IMG/VR virus record: IMGVR_UViG_3300032285_002684
Span: 1-48,178 of that record
Source: a virus
Length of the DNA stretch: 48,178 nt
Direction: 5' to 3' (one strand)
A model generated the notes under the pieces. It was not told the DNA's origin. It made no database searches and saw nothing but the letters and a program-made list of their open reading frames with translations. Within the stretch, counting starts at the first letter, position 1. Each line of letters starts with the position of its first letter. Both the position numbers and the translations under genes were made by a program. This document shows, piece by piece, positions 39,821-48,151 of the stretch.

Positions 39821-40273
39821 TTAACTCAGGGTAAGGAGGTAACGAGTGTGCTGCACGATATCCAGCATCTCATCGCGGAGGTTCAAGAGCGAGGTTTCCT
39901 TCTCGCCCACAACGGAGGGGATGTCCTTGCGAAGCACGTTCTCAACGGCCATCAGCACGGACTTTACATCATTCATGATCGACAGAGTGGTGACGCTGTT
40001 GAGGATCTCACGACCCTTGACACCAATGAAGCTTTCAATGAAGCCGTCAATGTGTTCAGCCAGCTCCTCGTAAGCCTTACCCAAAGCCTTGTGCTCAGCA
40101 AAGGAGGTGGTCTTCCAATGGAGAATTGCCAGGGACTGCTGGCACTCCATGAGCTTGGCAAGGAACGACTTGCTACCGCTAGAACTCTTGGCTGAGCCCT
40201 TAGGCATCAGCTTGTTCAGGGGATTGTCCTGCACCGAGTCGTACTCACCACTTGTTTCGTTCATGTCTGCCAT
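39821..40273 (-). CDS. Ferritin/Dps-like four-helix protein (DUF5856-like), 150 residues
   Basis: After a 35-residue disordered-looking start, the protein follows a Dps-like pattern: helix one with QSLAILHWKTTSFAEHK (H52, H61), helix two with AYEELAEHIDGFIES (E70, H74, D76), then two more helices. Similar proteins in phages are labelled DUF5856 and are related to ferritin-like or Dps proteins that bind metal and protect DNA. Whether it stores iron here is unknown. The start is coupled to the previous stop as TAACCATG. Confidence 0.65.
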   Translation of the reverse strand: MADMNETSGEYDSVQDNPLNKLMPKGSAKSSSGSKSFLAKLMECQQSLAILHWKTTSFAEHKALGKAYEELAEHIDGFIESFIGVKGREILNSVTTLSIMNDVKSVLMAVENVLRKDIPSVVGEKETSLLNLRDEMLDIVQHTRYLLTLS

Positions 40274-40275
40274 GG

Positions 40276-40590
40276 TTAGTCCAGTTTACGTCGCCATCCC
40301 ATCTGGTAAAGAGCCCGCGCAATTGATGTTGCAGTCTGGTCCACTGCAGTCTCTTCCAGCTCTGGGCGTGCGGCATGCAAGACCTCGTGAATGACCGTGT
40401 CTAAAAGGTTGGGTTCGCTGAGAGATCTGCGGATTTCGATGAGGGGATGCCGGCCCGGCTTGTGGGGTTCCCAGCATCGGCCCCAGTCCTTGCCCATGGC
40501 GGCTGCTTCGTTGAGGCGGATTCGCCACCGGCGGCCGTTGATCTTGACCTTGTAGATCAGGCGTCCATTCGGATCAACTGAGCTTCCCAT
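40276..40590 (-). CDS. SprT-like zinc metallopeptidase-like protein, 104 residues
   Basis: The sequence has the zinc-binding motif HEVLH (H68, E69, H72) in a helix, preceded by a small beta region (GRLIYKVKINGRRWRIRL) and followed by a helix with paired Glu residues (E79, E80). This is the plan of small SprT-like or putative metallopeptidase domains in phages. GAGG precedes ATG 40588-40590, and the start overlaps the phosphoesterase gene by 34 bases. A protease role in capsid maturation is possible but unproven. Confidence 0.65.
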   Translation of the reverse strand: MGSSVDPNGRLIYKVKINGRRWRIRLNEAAAMGKDWGRCWEPHKPGRHPLIEIRRSLSEPNLLDTVIHEVLHAARPELEETAVDQTATSIARALYQMGWRRKLD

Positions 40591-41324
40591 TGGCGGCCTC
40601 GATTCCGATGTGAGGGGTCGCGGACCAAGTCAATTACGGCAATGCTCGCCCCCCACATTGAGGTATCGCGGCGGCTCATCCAGCCGGGGTTGAGGGGTCC
40701 ACAGGTTCCCGCGTTCATGTACCAGTATGGGAGGGGAATGGAGCGGGTGCGGAGGCACTGCGTGGGGGGAACTGGGCGGTGGGTGTGGCCGCGGACGAAC
40801 AGGCGGTGGGCGTCGCCCCCGGTTAGGTTCATGAACTGGAGGCACTCAAGTTCGTCGGAGTTCTGGCCTACGTCGAAGCCGTGGGTCAGGACGACGGGGC
40901 CGATTTCGAGGCAGCCGCGCTTGTCCTTGCGGTATGGGGTCCAGTGCCAGTTCTTGGCCTCGGACGCAAAGGGCTCCGTGCGCATGAAGTCGGCTACGTC
41001 GCGCAGGGCCTTGGGAATGCGGCGCGGGTCCTGGGAGCGGAGGTTGTCATCGTGGTTTCCCATGATGGCGTGGAAGTGGGTCTTGCTTGGGAGCACTTCG
41101 CGGATGGAAGCGAGGAAGGCTGCCGCGTGTCGGTACTCGTCGAGCAGGGTGTGATCGTGTTCGTCTGGGTGAACGGAGGCTGCAGAGGCCTCAAAGATGT
41201 CGCCCAGGTGCACAAAGTGAGAAACCCCATCCAGAGCGGACAGGGTTTCGAGCAGCCAGTGATGGACGTTCGGGGGAGTAAAGGGAGCGTGGGTACAGCT
41301 AATTGCTGCGATGCGGGTCGGCAT
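40557..41324 (-). CDS. Calcineurin-like metallophosphoesterase, 255 residues
   Basis: The motifs appear in order: ISCTH (C10, H12), HLGDIFE (G41, D42), MGNHDD (N90, H91, D92), LTHG (H148) and RGHTHRP (H180, H182). Motif I normally reads DxH; here the Asp is Cys, which may alter metal binding. These enzymes hydrolyse phosphodiesters or phosphomonoesters, and in phages they may act on nucleic acids or nucleotides. AGGAG precedes the ATG. It lies directly after the capsid gene and its hairpin. Confidence 0.8.
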   Translation of the reverse strand: MPTRIAAISCTHAPFTPPNVHHWLLETLSALDGVSHFVHLGDIFEASAASVHPDEHDHTLLDEYRHAAAFLASIREVLPSKTHFHAIMGNHDDNLRSQDPRRIPKALRDVADFMRTEPFASEAKNWHWTPYRKDKRGCLEIGPVVLTHGFDVGQNSDELECLQFMNLTGGDAHRLFVRGHTHRPVPPTQCLRTRSIPLPYWYMNAGTCGPLNPGWMSRRDTSMWGASIAVIDLVRDPSHRNRGRQWEAQLIRMDA

Positions 41325-41357
41325 GACGTCTCCTGTGCGGTGAGCGGCGTGTCCCTA

Positions 41358-41381
41358 GGGGGTGGACCGAAGTCCACCCCC
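41358..41381 (-). terminator. Stable UUCG-loop hairpin after the capsid gene
   Basis: On the minus strand a ten-pair perfect stem (41358-41367 with 41372-41381) closes a C-UUCG-G tetraloop, one of the most stable RNA loops. It lies between the capsid stop at 41423 and the phosphoesterase start at 41324. No T-run follows, so it may protect the abundant capsid mRNA or reduce read-through. Confidence 0.65.
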
Positions 41382-41422
41382 CGTGAGACGCCAAGGGCAC
41401 CGCAGCCCTTAACAGGAGCCTA

Positions 41423-43057
41423 TTACGTGGCCGAGAAGACGCGGTCGGTCGTAACGCCACTGAGCTTCATGCCTGCAGCCTGATCAGGCACGAGCTGCAT
41501 ACGCAGCATGCCCGGCATCTGCATGGCTTCCGTCATCAGACCACCACTCAGGATGGGGAACTTGGTGGTAGCCGTGCCGGTGAGAGCCGGGACCACAAAG
41601 TTGAACGGAACGAAGCTGTCGGCTTCGCTGAACTTCTGCACGCCCTTTGGATCCGGCGGCACGTAGCGCTTCCAGTTGGAACCGCCCTTCTTGATGCCGT
41701 ACACAACGCCGTCCTCGATATAGGTCGAGGTGTAGCCGTTGTAGGTGCGGCCTTCGAAGGTGAACTTGAAGCCTTCGTCCGAACCCTGCGAGTTGAGGTT
41801 GGACAGCTTGCCCTGACGCTCCAGGGTGTACTGACCAATCTTCTGGGCCTCGTAGCTCAGCCACACGCCATCGCTGGCGATGAGGCAGTCGATCGTCTGG
41901 CCGTACTTGTTCTTCGCAGCGTGGAAGCGACGGACGTACTGACGGAGCTTGTGCTCAGTCAGGGTGCCGACGCTGCTGACCGCGAAGGACTTGAACTCAG
42001 GGTGCACGGTGACGTCGATCTGGTTGCCCGTATCGCGCTCGTTACCCAGCAGGTAGTTGTCGTCGCTACCACCGCCGAACTTCAGCCAGCTGTTGATACC
42101 GGCGATGCCCGTGAAGGACTGAGAGCCAGTAGCAGCATTGGCCGACGAACCGCTGTTTGCGTACACGATGTAGTCACCAGCAGCGGCCGCCTTGTTCGCG
42201 GTCACCGAACCACCAGGTGCGCCAGAGCCAGTAGCCGTGGTCGTGAAGTTGTAGGTGGTACTCGCGAGGGTCACATAGCCACGCAGCTCATCCACAGCGC
42301 TCACAAACACCTGCAGACGAGCCGTACCACCACCAGTACCCGTGCCGTTGGCGCGGTTCAGGGTGTTGCCGCCCGAGCTGCTGCCGTCCAGGATGTCCAG
42401 ACGCTGACCGACGTAGAAACGGTCGATAGCGTAGTTATCCGGCTGGAAGGTGCAAGTCCAAGGACCAGCGCCACCAGCGGTACCGGTCACGGTCACGCCA
42501 GCGCTGCTGATCTTGGCCAGGCGATAGCCATCGTTCTGGCTCATGTACCAGTAGTTGCACAGGGTGTGCGACAGGTTCTGAGCAAAACCCTTCAGCTTGG
42601 GAGCGATGATGTCGCCGATGAAAGCCGGAGTGGCTTCCGCCTGCATCTCGCCCATGGTGACCGCCAGGTTGGTCAGCATGGAGCGCATGCCGATACCAAG
42701 ACGGTAGCTGTTGATGGCCGGACCCTGCAGAGCATCGGGCCAGGTCTTGGTCGCGCTCTGGAGGTACAGCTTCTGGTTGATCACGGTGGTGTCGTCGCCG
42801 TACAGGGCAAAGTCACCCTTGCCGTACTGCGCACCCTGCTCAATCACGCCGGTCAGACCGCCGCGATACAGCTTCAGAATCTTCAGGTCACGACCAATCG
42901 CCGAAGCGGGGCCCACGCCCTGCGAGGTCACGACGGTGTCGCGCCAAGCGGGATCGAGGGTCGGCAGCAGCGTGTCGACGTTCTTGTTGATCAGCTCTTC
43001 GAGCTGCTGACTGTGCCGACTAAAAAGACTGTCAGTCGGTGCAAATTGACTAGGCAT
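41423..43057 (-). CDS. Major capsid protein, 544 residues
   Basis: The size, the position after portal and scaffold genes, a helical N-terminus, and a long beta-rich body with Gly/Ser/Thr-rich insertions (for example near residues 235-250 and 285-310) fit an HK97-fold major capsid protein. The insertion would make it longer than the T7 capsid protein. It builds the icosahedral shell around the scaffold. AAGGAA precedes the ATG by eight bases. The assignment rests on gene order and composition rather than a diagnostic motif. Confidence 0.8.
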   Translation of the reverse strand: MPSQFAPTDSLFSRHSQQLEELINKNVDTLLPTLDPAWRDTVVTSQGVGPASAIGRDLKILKLYRGGLTGVIEQGAQYGKGDFALYGDDTTVINQKLYLQSATKTWPDALQGPAINSYRLGIGMRSMLTNLAVTMGEMQAEATPAFIGDIIAPKLKGFAQNLSHTLCNYWYMSQNDGYRLAKISSAGVTVTGTAGGAGPWTCTFQPDNYAIDRFYVGQRLDILDGSSSGGNTLNRANGTGTGGGTARLQVFVSAVDELRGYVTLASTTYNFTTTATGSGAPGGSVTANKAAAAGDYIVYANSGSSANAATGSQSFTGIAGINSWLKFGGGSDDNYLLGNERDTGNQIDVTVHPEFKSFAVSSVGTLTEHKLRQYVRRFHAAKNKYGQTIDCLIASDGVWLSYEAQKIGQYTLERQGKLSNLNSQGSDEGFKFTFEGRTYNGYTSTYIEDGVVYGIKKGGSNWKRYVPPDPKGVQKFSEADSFVPFNFVVPALTGTATTKFPILSGGLMTEAMQMPGMLRMQLVPDQAAGMKLSGVTTDRVFSAT

Positions 43058-43090
43058 GTTTCAGTTTCCTTGTAAACGGGGTTGAAGAAA

Positions 43091-44026
43091 TCAGACGCGA
43101 CCGTCAGTTCCCGTATCGAGCCCAGCGGCCAGACGGCTCAGTGCGTCCGTGTTGTACGCATTCAAAGCAGTCTCAACGTCGCCGGCACTCATACCCGGCT
43201 TCCACGTTGGAGCCGAGACGGGCTTACGGTTAGCAAACGCACTCGCACTGCTGTCTGTTTCCGGGGCCCGTCCCAAACGGTTAGGGTCGCCGATTACCGA
43301 GCGGTACTTCGCAAGGACTTGGTCAGTCGCCCTTGCTGCCTCTTCGGTGACCCACGCTTCTTCGAAAGTCCCTGCAGCCGCACGTCGCGCCTTGAGATTG
43401 TCCATCGCCTGCTGGCGGATGTCACGCTCAAAAGCACTACGAGCATTTGCAACGGCTTCCTTTCCGTTGATCTCCTCGAGCTTGCTCAACATCGTACGGG
43501 CGTCCTTGTTCAAATCAAGGCCCACGACGATCTGCGAATTCATGCGGCCGTTCAGCTGCTCAGCACGCATGCGATCCAGCTGCTCACGGGCAGACTGCGC
43601 TTCGCGCTGTGCCTGCATGATGGCGTTGGCCACCTGCTCCGCGCTGCCGTCATCATCATCACCTTCCGGGGTCGTATCCACATTGTCGTTCACGTTCGTT
43701 GCTCCTTGCTGTGACTGCATCCAGTCATTAACGTAGTTGTCCACTTCTTCACCTTGGTATCCCATATCAACCAGCAGCTGACGGGCAGCCTGCTCCTTGA
43801 CAGAAGGATCCACATCCGGACGCATCACCTTGGAGGTGGCGTCGCGGAACGAAACAAGCTTGCTGTAGTCCTGACGCAGATACTCCAGGTTCTCTCGGGC
43901 ATCCACCAACTCCTTGATGGAAACGTCTTGTCCCCCCACGCGAATGGTGGAGTCGAGGTCAAGAGTGGGCTTGGCGGTTTCAGTAACGGGCGCGGTATCT
44001 GCGGTGTTTGGGGTCTCATCAGCCAT
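43091..44026 (-). CDS. Capsid scaffolding protein, 311 residues
   Basis: The protein is acidic and highly charged. Its disordered N-terminus (Thr/Pro/Ala/Glu-rich) leads into helices, a Gln/Asn/Asp-rich segment with an acidic run (EGDDDDGS) and a coiled-coil helix (REAQSAREQLDRMRAEQLN). The position between portal and capsid genes is where short-tailed phages encode the scaffold that shapes the prohead and then leaves. Its start overlaps the portal end by eight bases. No protease motif is seen. Confidence 0.8.
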   Translation of the reverse strand: MADETPNTADTAPVTETAKPTLDLDSTIRVGGQDVSIKELVDARENLEYLRQDYSKLVSFRDATSKVMRPDVDPSVKEQAARQLLVDMGYQGEEVDNYVNDWMQSQQGATNVNDNVDTTPEGDDDDGSAEQVANAIMQAQREAQSAREQLDRMRAEQLNGRMNSQIVVGLDLNKDARTMLSKLEEINGKEAVANARSAFERDIRQQAMDNLKARRAAAGTFEEAWVTEEAARATDQVLAKYRSVIGDPNRLGRAPETDSSASAFANRKPVSAPTWKPGMSAGDVETALNAYNTDALSRLAAGLDTGTDGRV

Positions 44027-46016
44027 TCGGCATCATTCCTTGCATGGGCATTTGTGGAGGTGCCTGTTGCGGCTGCATGCCCATAGCGGCAGCTTCATCA
44101 GGTGTCGGGATCTGCTGCGGCAGGGTCTGGCCCATGAACTGCAGCATCGTGTCTCGGAACTTGCGGAACTCATCCTGTACCTCAGGGCTGGCAACCGCAA
44201 GGATGGGGCTGGTCATAAAACCGCTGAGAACACGCATCTGAATGTCCGGTCGGGTCATGTGCTGGGTAAGCACGATCTGACCGGGGTCCTGGCCGTTGCC
44301 GTAGAGGAGGAGAATGTTCTGCACGACTGACTCGTACGCACCCTTCTCCTCGTCCATCCACATGGCGAAGTCCAGACCCTCCTTGAGGGCAAAGACCTTG
44401 AGGCCAATCGGGTCTGTAAGGCCAGCACGCAGGAGGTTCATTGCTTCCTCCTTGCGGGCCACGTCGCTGCGTGGGTTGACCTGCTTCACGCCAAAGCTCA
44501 GGTAACCAACCTGCGGCAGCGGGTTCTGGTCAAAGGACACCTCGGACTTGTCGATGTCAAGCACTGCACCCGCGAGGTCTAGGGTGACGTAGTTGACGGG
44601 CACGGTGCGGGGGAACTTCACGATTTCCGCCACAGCCTGAGCCGTCATCGAGCGGTACATGTTGCCGAAGGCGCGCTGAATACCAATCGAAGGATTGGTC
44701 ATGGCCTTGGTGATCTGCTCGTCAAGGAACTGCAGGCCAGGGGCACTGTCGACGCGACCCTTTTCCTGGAGGAGATCCTGGACGGGGCTGATCTGCTGCA
44801 TCACGTCGCGGGCAAACTGGGCCACCTTGCCGGGCGCATCGCCCGCGTTCCACGGCTGGATGGGGAACGGCTTAAAGTTCTCGTTCAGCGGGTCTGGGGT
44901 GTAGGTCATCACGCGGAGACCACGGCCCACGTCCTTGAGGAGGGTGCGCTCATTCATGGAGCCCTGCGGCAACACAAGCACGCCGTAGCGATCGGTATCG
45001 CGGATGTTGTTGAAGAGGCTCTTCATCATGTGCTCGGCCTGTCGGCAGATGCCAAACAGCAGGTCGAACAAACCAGCGCCATAGAAGGTGCCGGTATCCA
45101 TGAAGCGGGCCCAGCCAAGGGGGCAGTACATCGCCGCGTCGTCGTACGACTCGTCGACGAGGATTTCGTTACCGCTGGATACAACGTAGCGGACGCAGGT
45201 GTCACGGGGTCCGTTGATCCACAGCTCGCGGATACGGGCCACTTCGTTCACCACGTCGGTACCTTCCGAGGCGCCAGTCGTGATGCCACTGTTGTTGAAG
45301 GGGTTGCGCATGTACGAGCCGGGCTCGTCAAGGCCAAGGTCAGTGGTCACGTCGCCGTGGTCAACCTTCCACCATTCCATCTGATCCTTCTTCTTTGAGG
45401 AGATCTTGCCGAACTTCGAGGCAAGCAGGTCGATGGGGACCACGCGCTGGCGAATGATGCCGCTCTGCTTGGTATGGTCCTGGTGAAGGGCGGGGAATGG
45501 GAACACCTCACGGGGGTGCACCACTTCAAGATCGGCAGTAAGGCCGACGGTGGGGACATCGGTGAGGTGCCCCATGATTCCGCAGCAACCGAGGGTTGCA
45601 AAGATGTGAGCAAAGTCGGAGGTGACCTGCGACAGCTGGTGATCGGAGATCAGTGAGTCAGCAATGATCTGTGCGCTGGAACGCTCGCGGATCATGCGGA
45701 GGCTGGTGCCCTGGCGCATGATCTTGGGGCGAAGGTCCATGGTGGCAATGCGAGCCACAGTCCGGTCAATGATGGAGAGGAGGTCCTGCGACTGGAACTC
45801 CATGTTGCCTTCGCGGTCCAGATAGTGGGGAGAAAGGCGACCGGTAAGCGGGTCAAAGACGTCGAAGCGGCGAGCGCCGTTCAAGTAGTGCCACGCAAGC
45901 AGCCAGATGGAGCGGCGATAGTTGTAGCGCACGCGCTCACGGTCCACGTGCATGCGCATGAACTTTGCAATATCGGCGGGCTTACTTGGGAGACTTAGCG
46001 GGCTTCGCGTGTTCAC
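44019..46016 (-). CDS. Portal protein, 665 residues
   Basis: The protein has the length and layout of short-tailed phage portals: a basic N-terminus with Trp/Tyr-rich helix (NYRRSIWLLAWHYLNGARRF), a long mixed alpha/beta middle, and a C-terminal Met/Gln/Pro-rich tail. It forms the ring through which DNA enters. The start is set at GTG 46014-46016, with AGAGGA upstream; the open frame reads further back through the small gene at 45982-46239. It lies one small gene after the terminase. Confidence 0.85.
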   Translation of the reverse strand: MNTRSPLSLPSKPADIAKFMRMHVDRERVRYNYRRSIWLLAWHYLNGARRFDVFDPLTGRLSPHYLDREGNMEFQSQDLLSIIDRTVARIATMDLRPKIMRQGTSLRMIRERSSAQIIADSLISDHQLSQVTSDFAHIFATLGCCGIMGHLTDVPTVGLTADLEVVHPREVFPFPALHQDHTKQSGIIRQRVVPIDLLASKFGKISSKKKDQMEWWKVDHGDVTTDLGLDEPGSYMRNPFNNSGITTGASEGTDVVNEVARIRELWINGPRDTCVRYVVSSGNEILVDESYDDAAMYCPLGWARFMDTGTFYGAGLFDLLFGICRQAEHMMKSLFNNIRDTDRYGVLVLPQGSMNERTLLKDVGRGLRVMTYTPDPLNENFKPFPIQPWNAGDAPGKVAQFARDVMQQISPVQDLLQEKGRVDSAPGLQFLDEQITKAMTNPSIGIQRAFGNMYRSMTAQAVAEIVKFPRTVPVNYVTLDLAGAVLDIDKSEVSFDQNPLPQVGYLSFGVKQVNPRSDVARKEEAMNLLRAGLTDPIGLKVFALKEGLDFAMWMDEEKGAYESVVQNILLLYGNGQDPGQIVLTQHMTRPDIQMRVLSGFMTSPILAVASPEVQDEFRKFRDTMLQFMGQTLPQQIPTPDEAAAMGMQPQQAPPQMPMQGMMPNG

Positions 46017-46239
46017 TGGGTGTCCTCTGGGCTGCGCCCTGCGGCTTCCAAGTTGGGGGGATGTCGTCGTCAACCATCGTGAAGTCACCCGTGAACTTGG
46101 GATCCGGGGTTTCCGATGCAATAGGGCGCGTCACGGGAAAGTCACCGTTGGCCCGTCCGTAGTACACACGAGCCATCGCTTCATACAGGAAGTATGGGAT
46201 GGTGACGTACTGGGAATCAGACTCTGGTCTCGCCGTCAT
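45982..46239 (-). CDS. Small protein between terminase and portal, 85 residues
   Basis: The protein starts with a polar segment and a short aromatic helix (YVTIPYFLYEAMARVYYGR) and ends in a Pro/Lys-rich disordered tail. ATG 46237-46239 lies inside the end of the terminase gene (23-base overlap), and its own end overlaps the portal start by 35 bases. Such small genes between terminase and portal are common in podovirus-like genomes; function unknown. Confidence 0.6.
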   Translation of the reverse strand: MTARPESDSQYVTIPYFLYEAMARVYYGRANGDFPVTRPIASETPDPKFTGDFTMVDDDIPPTWKPQGAAQRTPSEHAKPAKSPK

Positions 46240-48151
46240 TTGTGTGTTCCTCAGGCCTTAGGATATCAAGCACATCTTCACGTGGAAGGTTGTTCCAGTC
46301 AACCATAGAAAGGAGGGCAGTCCCATTGTCATGGCGCTCTCCCGCCTTCAACCGCTCGAGGGGGGACCTCACCGCCTCGATGCCCAGGCCGCGCTTGGGT
46401 AGGCGGAACTTCAAGATCATGGAGGACATGGCTACCGCATCGAGGTGATCGTCGTGCGCAAGACCGCCATCGCGGGCCTCGGGGTTGAACTGCTCCAACT
46501 GGTCAAACAGCTCCCGCCACGGCTTGTCCATGCGCTTCCACATCGGGAGCTTTAGGAGTCCGTGCTCGAAGCGGAACAGGAGGCCGGAGATCTTGGCTTC
46601 CTTCTGAACCATGCCCACCTTGAGGGGCATGATCTTGGGCATGTGGGAAGTGCCGGTGATCTCGGTAGCCCGCTGGCGTACCAGGGTTTCAAGTTGCTGG
46701 TACAGGTTCACCGACTCGCGGACCACTTCGGGGTGGATAGACGGGACCTTCCACTTGTCGGCCAAGCGGAAGACGTTCCGGATCAGCTGGTCCTCGGGAA
46801 CCTGGCCTGCCCACATATCTAGAACAAAAAGGCAGTTGTCACTGTTAACCGCCATGACAACTGCTACCTTATAATCCGAGTCAGGACCATGAGTATACGA
46901 CGTATCGACAGCCATGAAGGTGAGGGAATTCAAGAGGAAGTCCTTGATGGGCATCACCTTGATTCCGGTTTTCTCCCCCCACGCGATCTTAGTATCGGAG
47001 GTCACCGGGTCAGTGTCGAAGGACGGATCCGGGTCCTCAATCCACCACCCGTGGTTCTCACGGATGAGGGGCGGGAAGAAGTTCTCACCGCTCTCACCGG
47101 GTCGACCGCGATACTCAGCCAGATAGACAGCATTACCGATTCGTTCTTTGATTTCCTCAAGGGAAATGCGGTTCGCAAGATCTGGTCGCGCAAGTTTGTC
47201 TGCACGGTTGAGGGGCCACATCTCGGGCCAACAGGAGTGGAGCTTTCCGTTTTTTTCGTACTCCGAGTCAAGAAGCATGCGTGACCAGAACTCAAAGCGC
47301 GGATCCCGGGCGCGTGGGCCACTAGGCGTCTGCTCGGTCTGCATGGCATGCCACGCATAGTGGCGCCGGCTGACGAAGGTAGCCAGCCACCGCACCGAGG
47401 TGTCAGGTCGAGTGAGCATGGGCAGCACGATCTTGAACAGCAGATTCTCCACGTAGTCGCGGAGTACCGCCATCGAAGTAGATGCCTTGGGATCGTACTC
47501 GGGGTCGTCAAGGATGTAGCAACGTGGTCGACCGCCGCGCTGCTTGCTGGATGCGGAGATGGCGCGGAGCCACGACCCGTTCTTGAGGTACATCATTTCA
47601 AGACCGAAGCTGGCTTCGCCACGACGGGGTACAATGCGACCGTCGGGGAACTCAGGCGAAAAGTCGTCGAAGATGCGCGAGTTGTCCGTGAACTGACTCT
47701 TGATGATCTGGCTCGTCTGCTGCGCGTTGTCGTGCGAGCTCGTAGCGTAGATAAAGGAGAAGGCCGGTCGGGTGAGCATCTGCAGCAGGATCGACTTGCG
47801 GATGCAGTTGCTCTTCGCGTAACCACGAGGGGCCACGGCAATGCTTGATCGAGATGTCGCCCATTCCTTGTAGATTGAAACATGGCCCTTCGGAGTCGGC
47901 ACCGGGGTGTCGTCGAAGAACAAAGGATTGAAATCCGTATCGGGGTCCGGCCATAGATACCAAGCCTCGAAGAAACGGAGTGAGGAAATGAAATCAATGG
48001 CTCGCTGCTTCAGATCAGTCGAAGGCAGAAGCCACTGCCGCGTTGCATTGATACGAGCAAGCCGCTGACCCTCATCGGTCAACGTGTCGTAGTCAGCAGG
48101 CAGCGGGTAAAGCGGATTCTCAGGCGGTTGCGGTATTCGCTTGATCTGCAT
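46217..48151 (-). CDS. Large terminase subunit (TerL)
   Basis: The 644-residue motor that packages DNA into the prohead has an ATPase half with a deviant Walker A APRGYAKS (107-114) and Walker B CYILDDPE (211-218, two Asp). The C-terminal RNase H-like nuclease half has MAVDTSY (D416) and AHDDHLDA (HDD at 566-568, D571). The deviant RGxxKS loop resembles T7-like terminases. The gene reaches the contig end; on the circle its ATG equals position 96 and overlaps the upstream gene by 32 bases. Confidence 0.95.
   Translation of the reverse strand: MQIKRIPQPPENPLYPLPADYDTLTDEGQRLARINATRQWLLPSTDLKQRAIDFISSLRFFEAWYLWPDPDTDFNPLFFDDTPVPTPKGHVSIYKEWATSRSSIAVAPRGYAKSNCIRKSILLQMLTRPAFSFIYATSSHDNAQQTSQIIKSQFTDNSRIFDDFSPEFPDGRIVPRRGEASFGLEMMYLKNGSWLRAISASSKQRGGRPRCYILDDPEYDPKASTSMAVLRDYVENLLFKIVLPMLTRPDTSVRWLATFVSRRHYAWHAMQTEQTPSGPRARDPRFEFWSRMLLDSEYEKNGKLHSCWPEMWPLNRADKLARPDLANRISLEEIKERIGNAVYLAEYRGRPGESGENFFPPLIRENHGWWIEDPDPSFDTDPVTSDTKIAWGEKTGIKVMPIKDFLLNSLTFMAVDTSYTHGPDSDYKVAVVMAVNSDNCLFVLDMWAGQVPEDQLIRNVFRLADKWKVPSIHPEVVRESVNLYQQLETLVRQRATEITGTSHMPKIMPLKVGMVQKEAKISGLLFRFEHGLLKLPMWKRMDKPWRELFDQLEQFNPEARDGGLAHDDHLDAVAMSSMILKFRLPKRGLGIEAVRSPLERLKAGERHDNGTALLSMVDWNNLPREDVLDILRPEEHTNDGETRV

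Larger units (their letters stand above)
414..46982. repeat. Dispersed CCCCCCAC motif family (about 35 copies)
   Basis: CCCCCCAC on the plus strand starts at 733, 1560, 2150, 2665, 3596, 7822, 8473, 8857, 10491, 10931, 12168, 12562, 14409, 15702, 20309, 21705, 23273, 25895, 28602, 32422, 35285, 35955, 37120, 40649, 43932 and 46975. The complement GTGGGGGG starts at 414, 2262, 5271, 15596, 19189, 31827, 33183, 35710 and 40762. Eighteen copies extend to TCCCCCCACG. Copies occur in different reading frames and in genes of both orientations, so this is a DNA-level signal. Confidence 0.8.
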
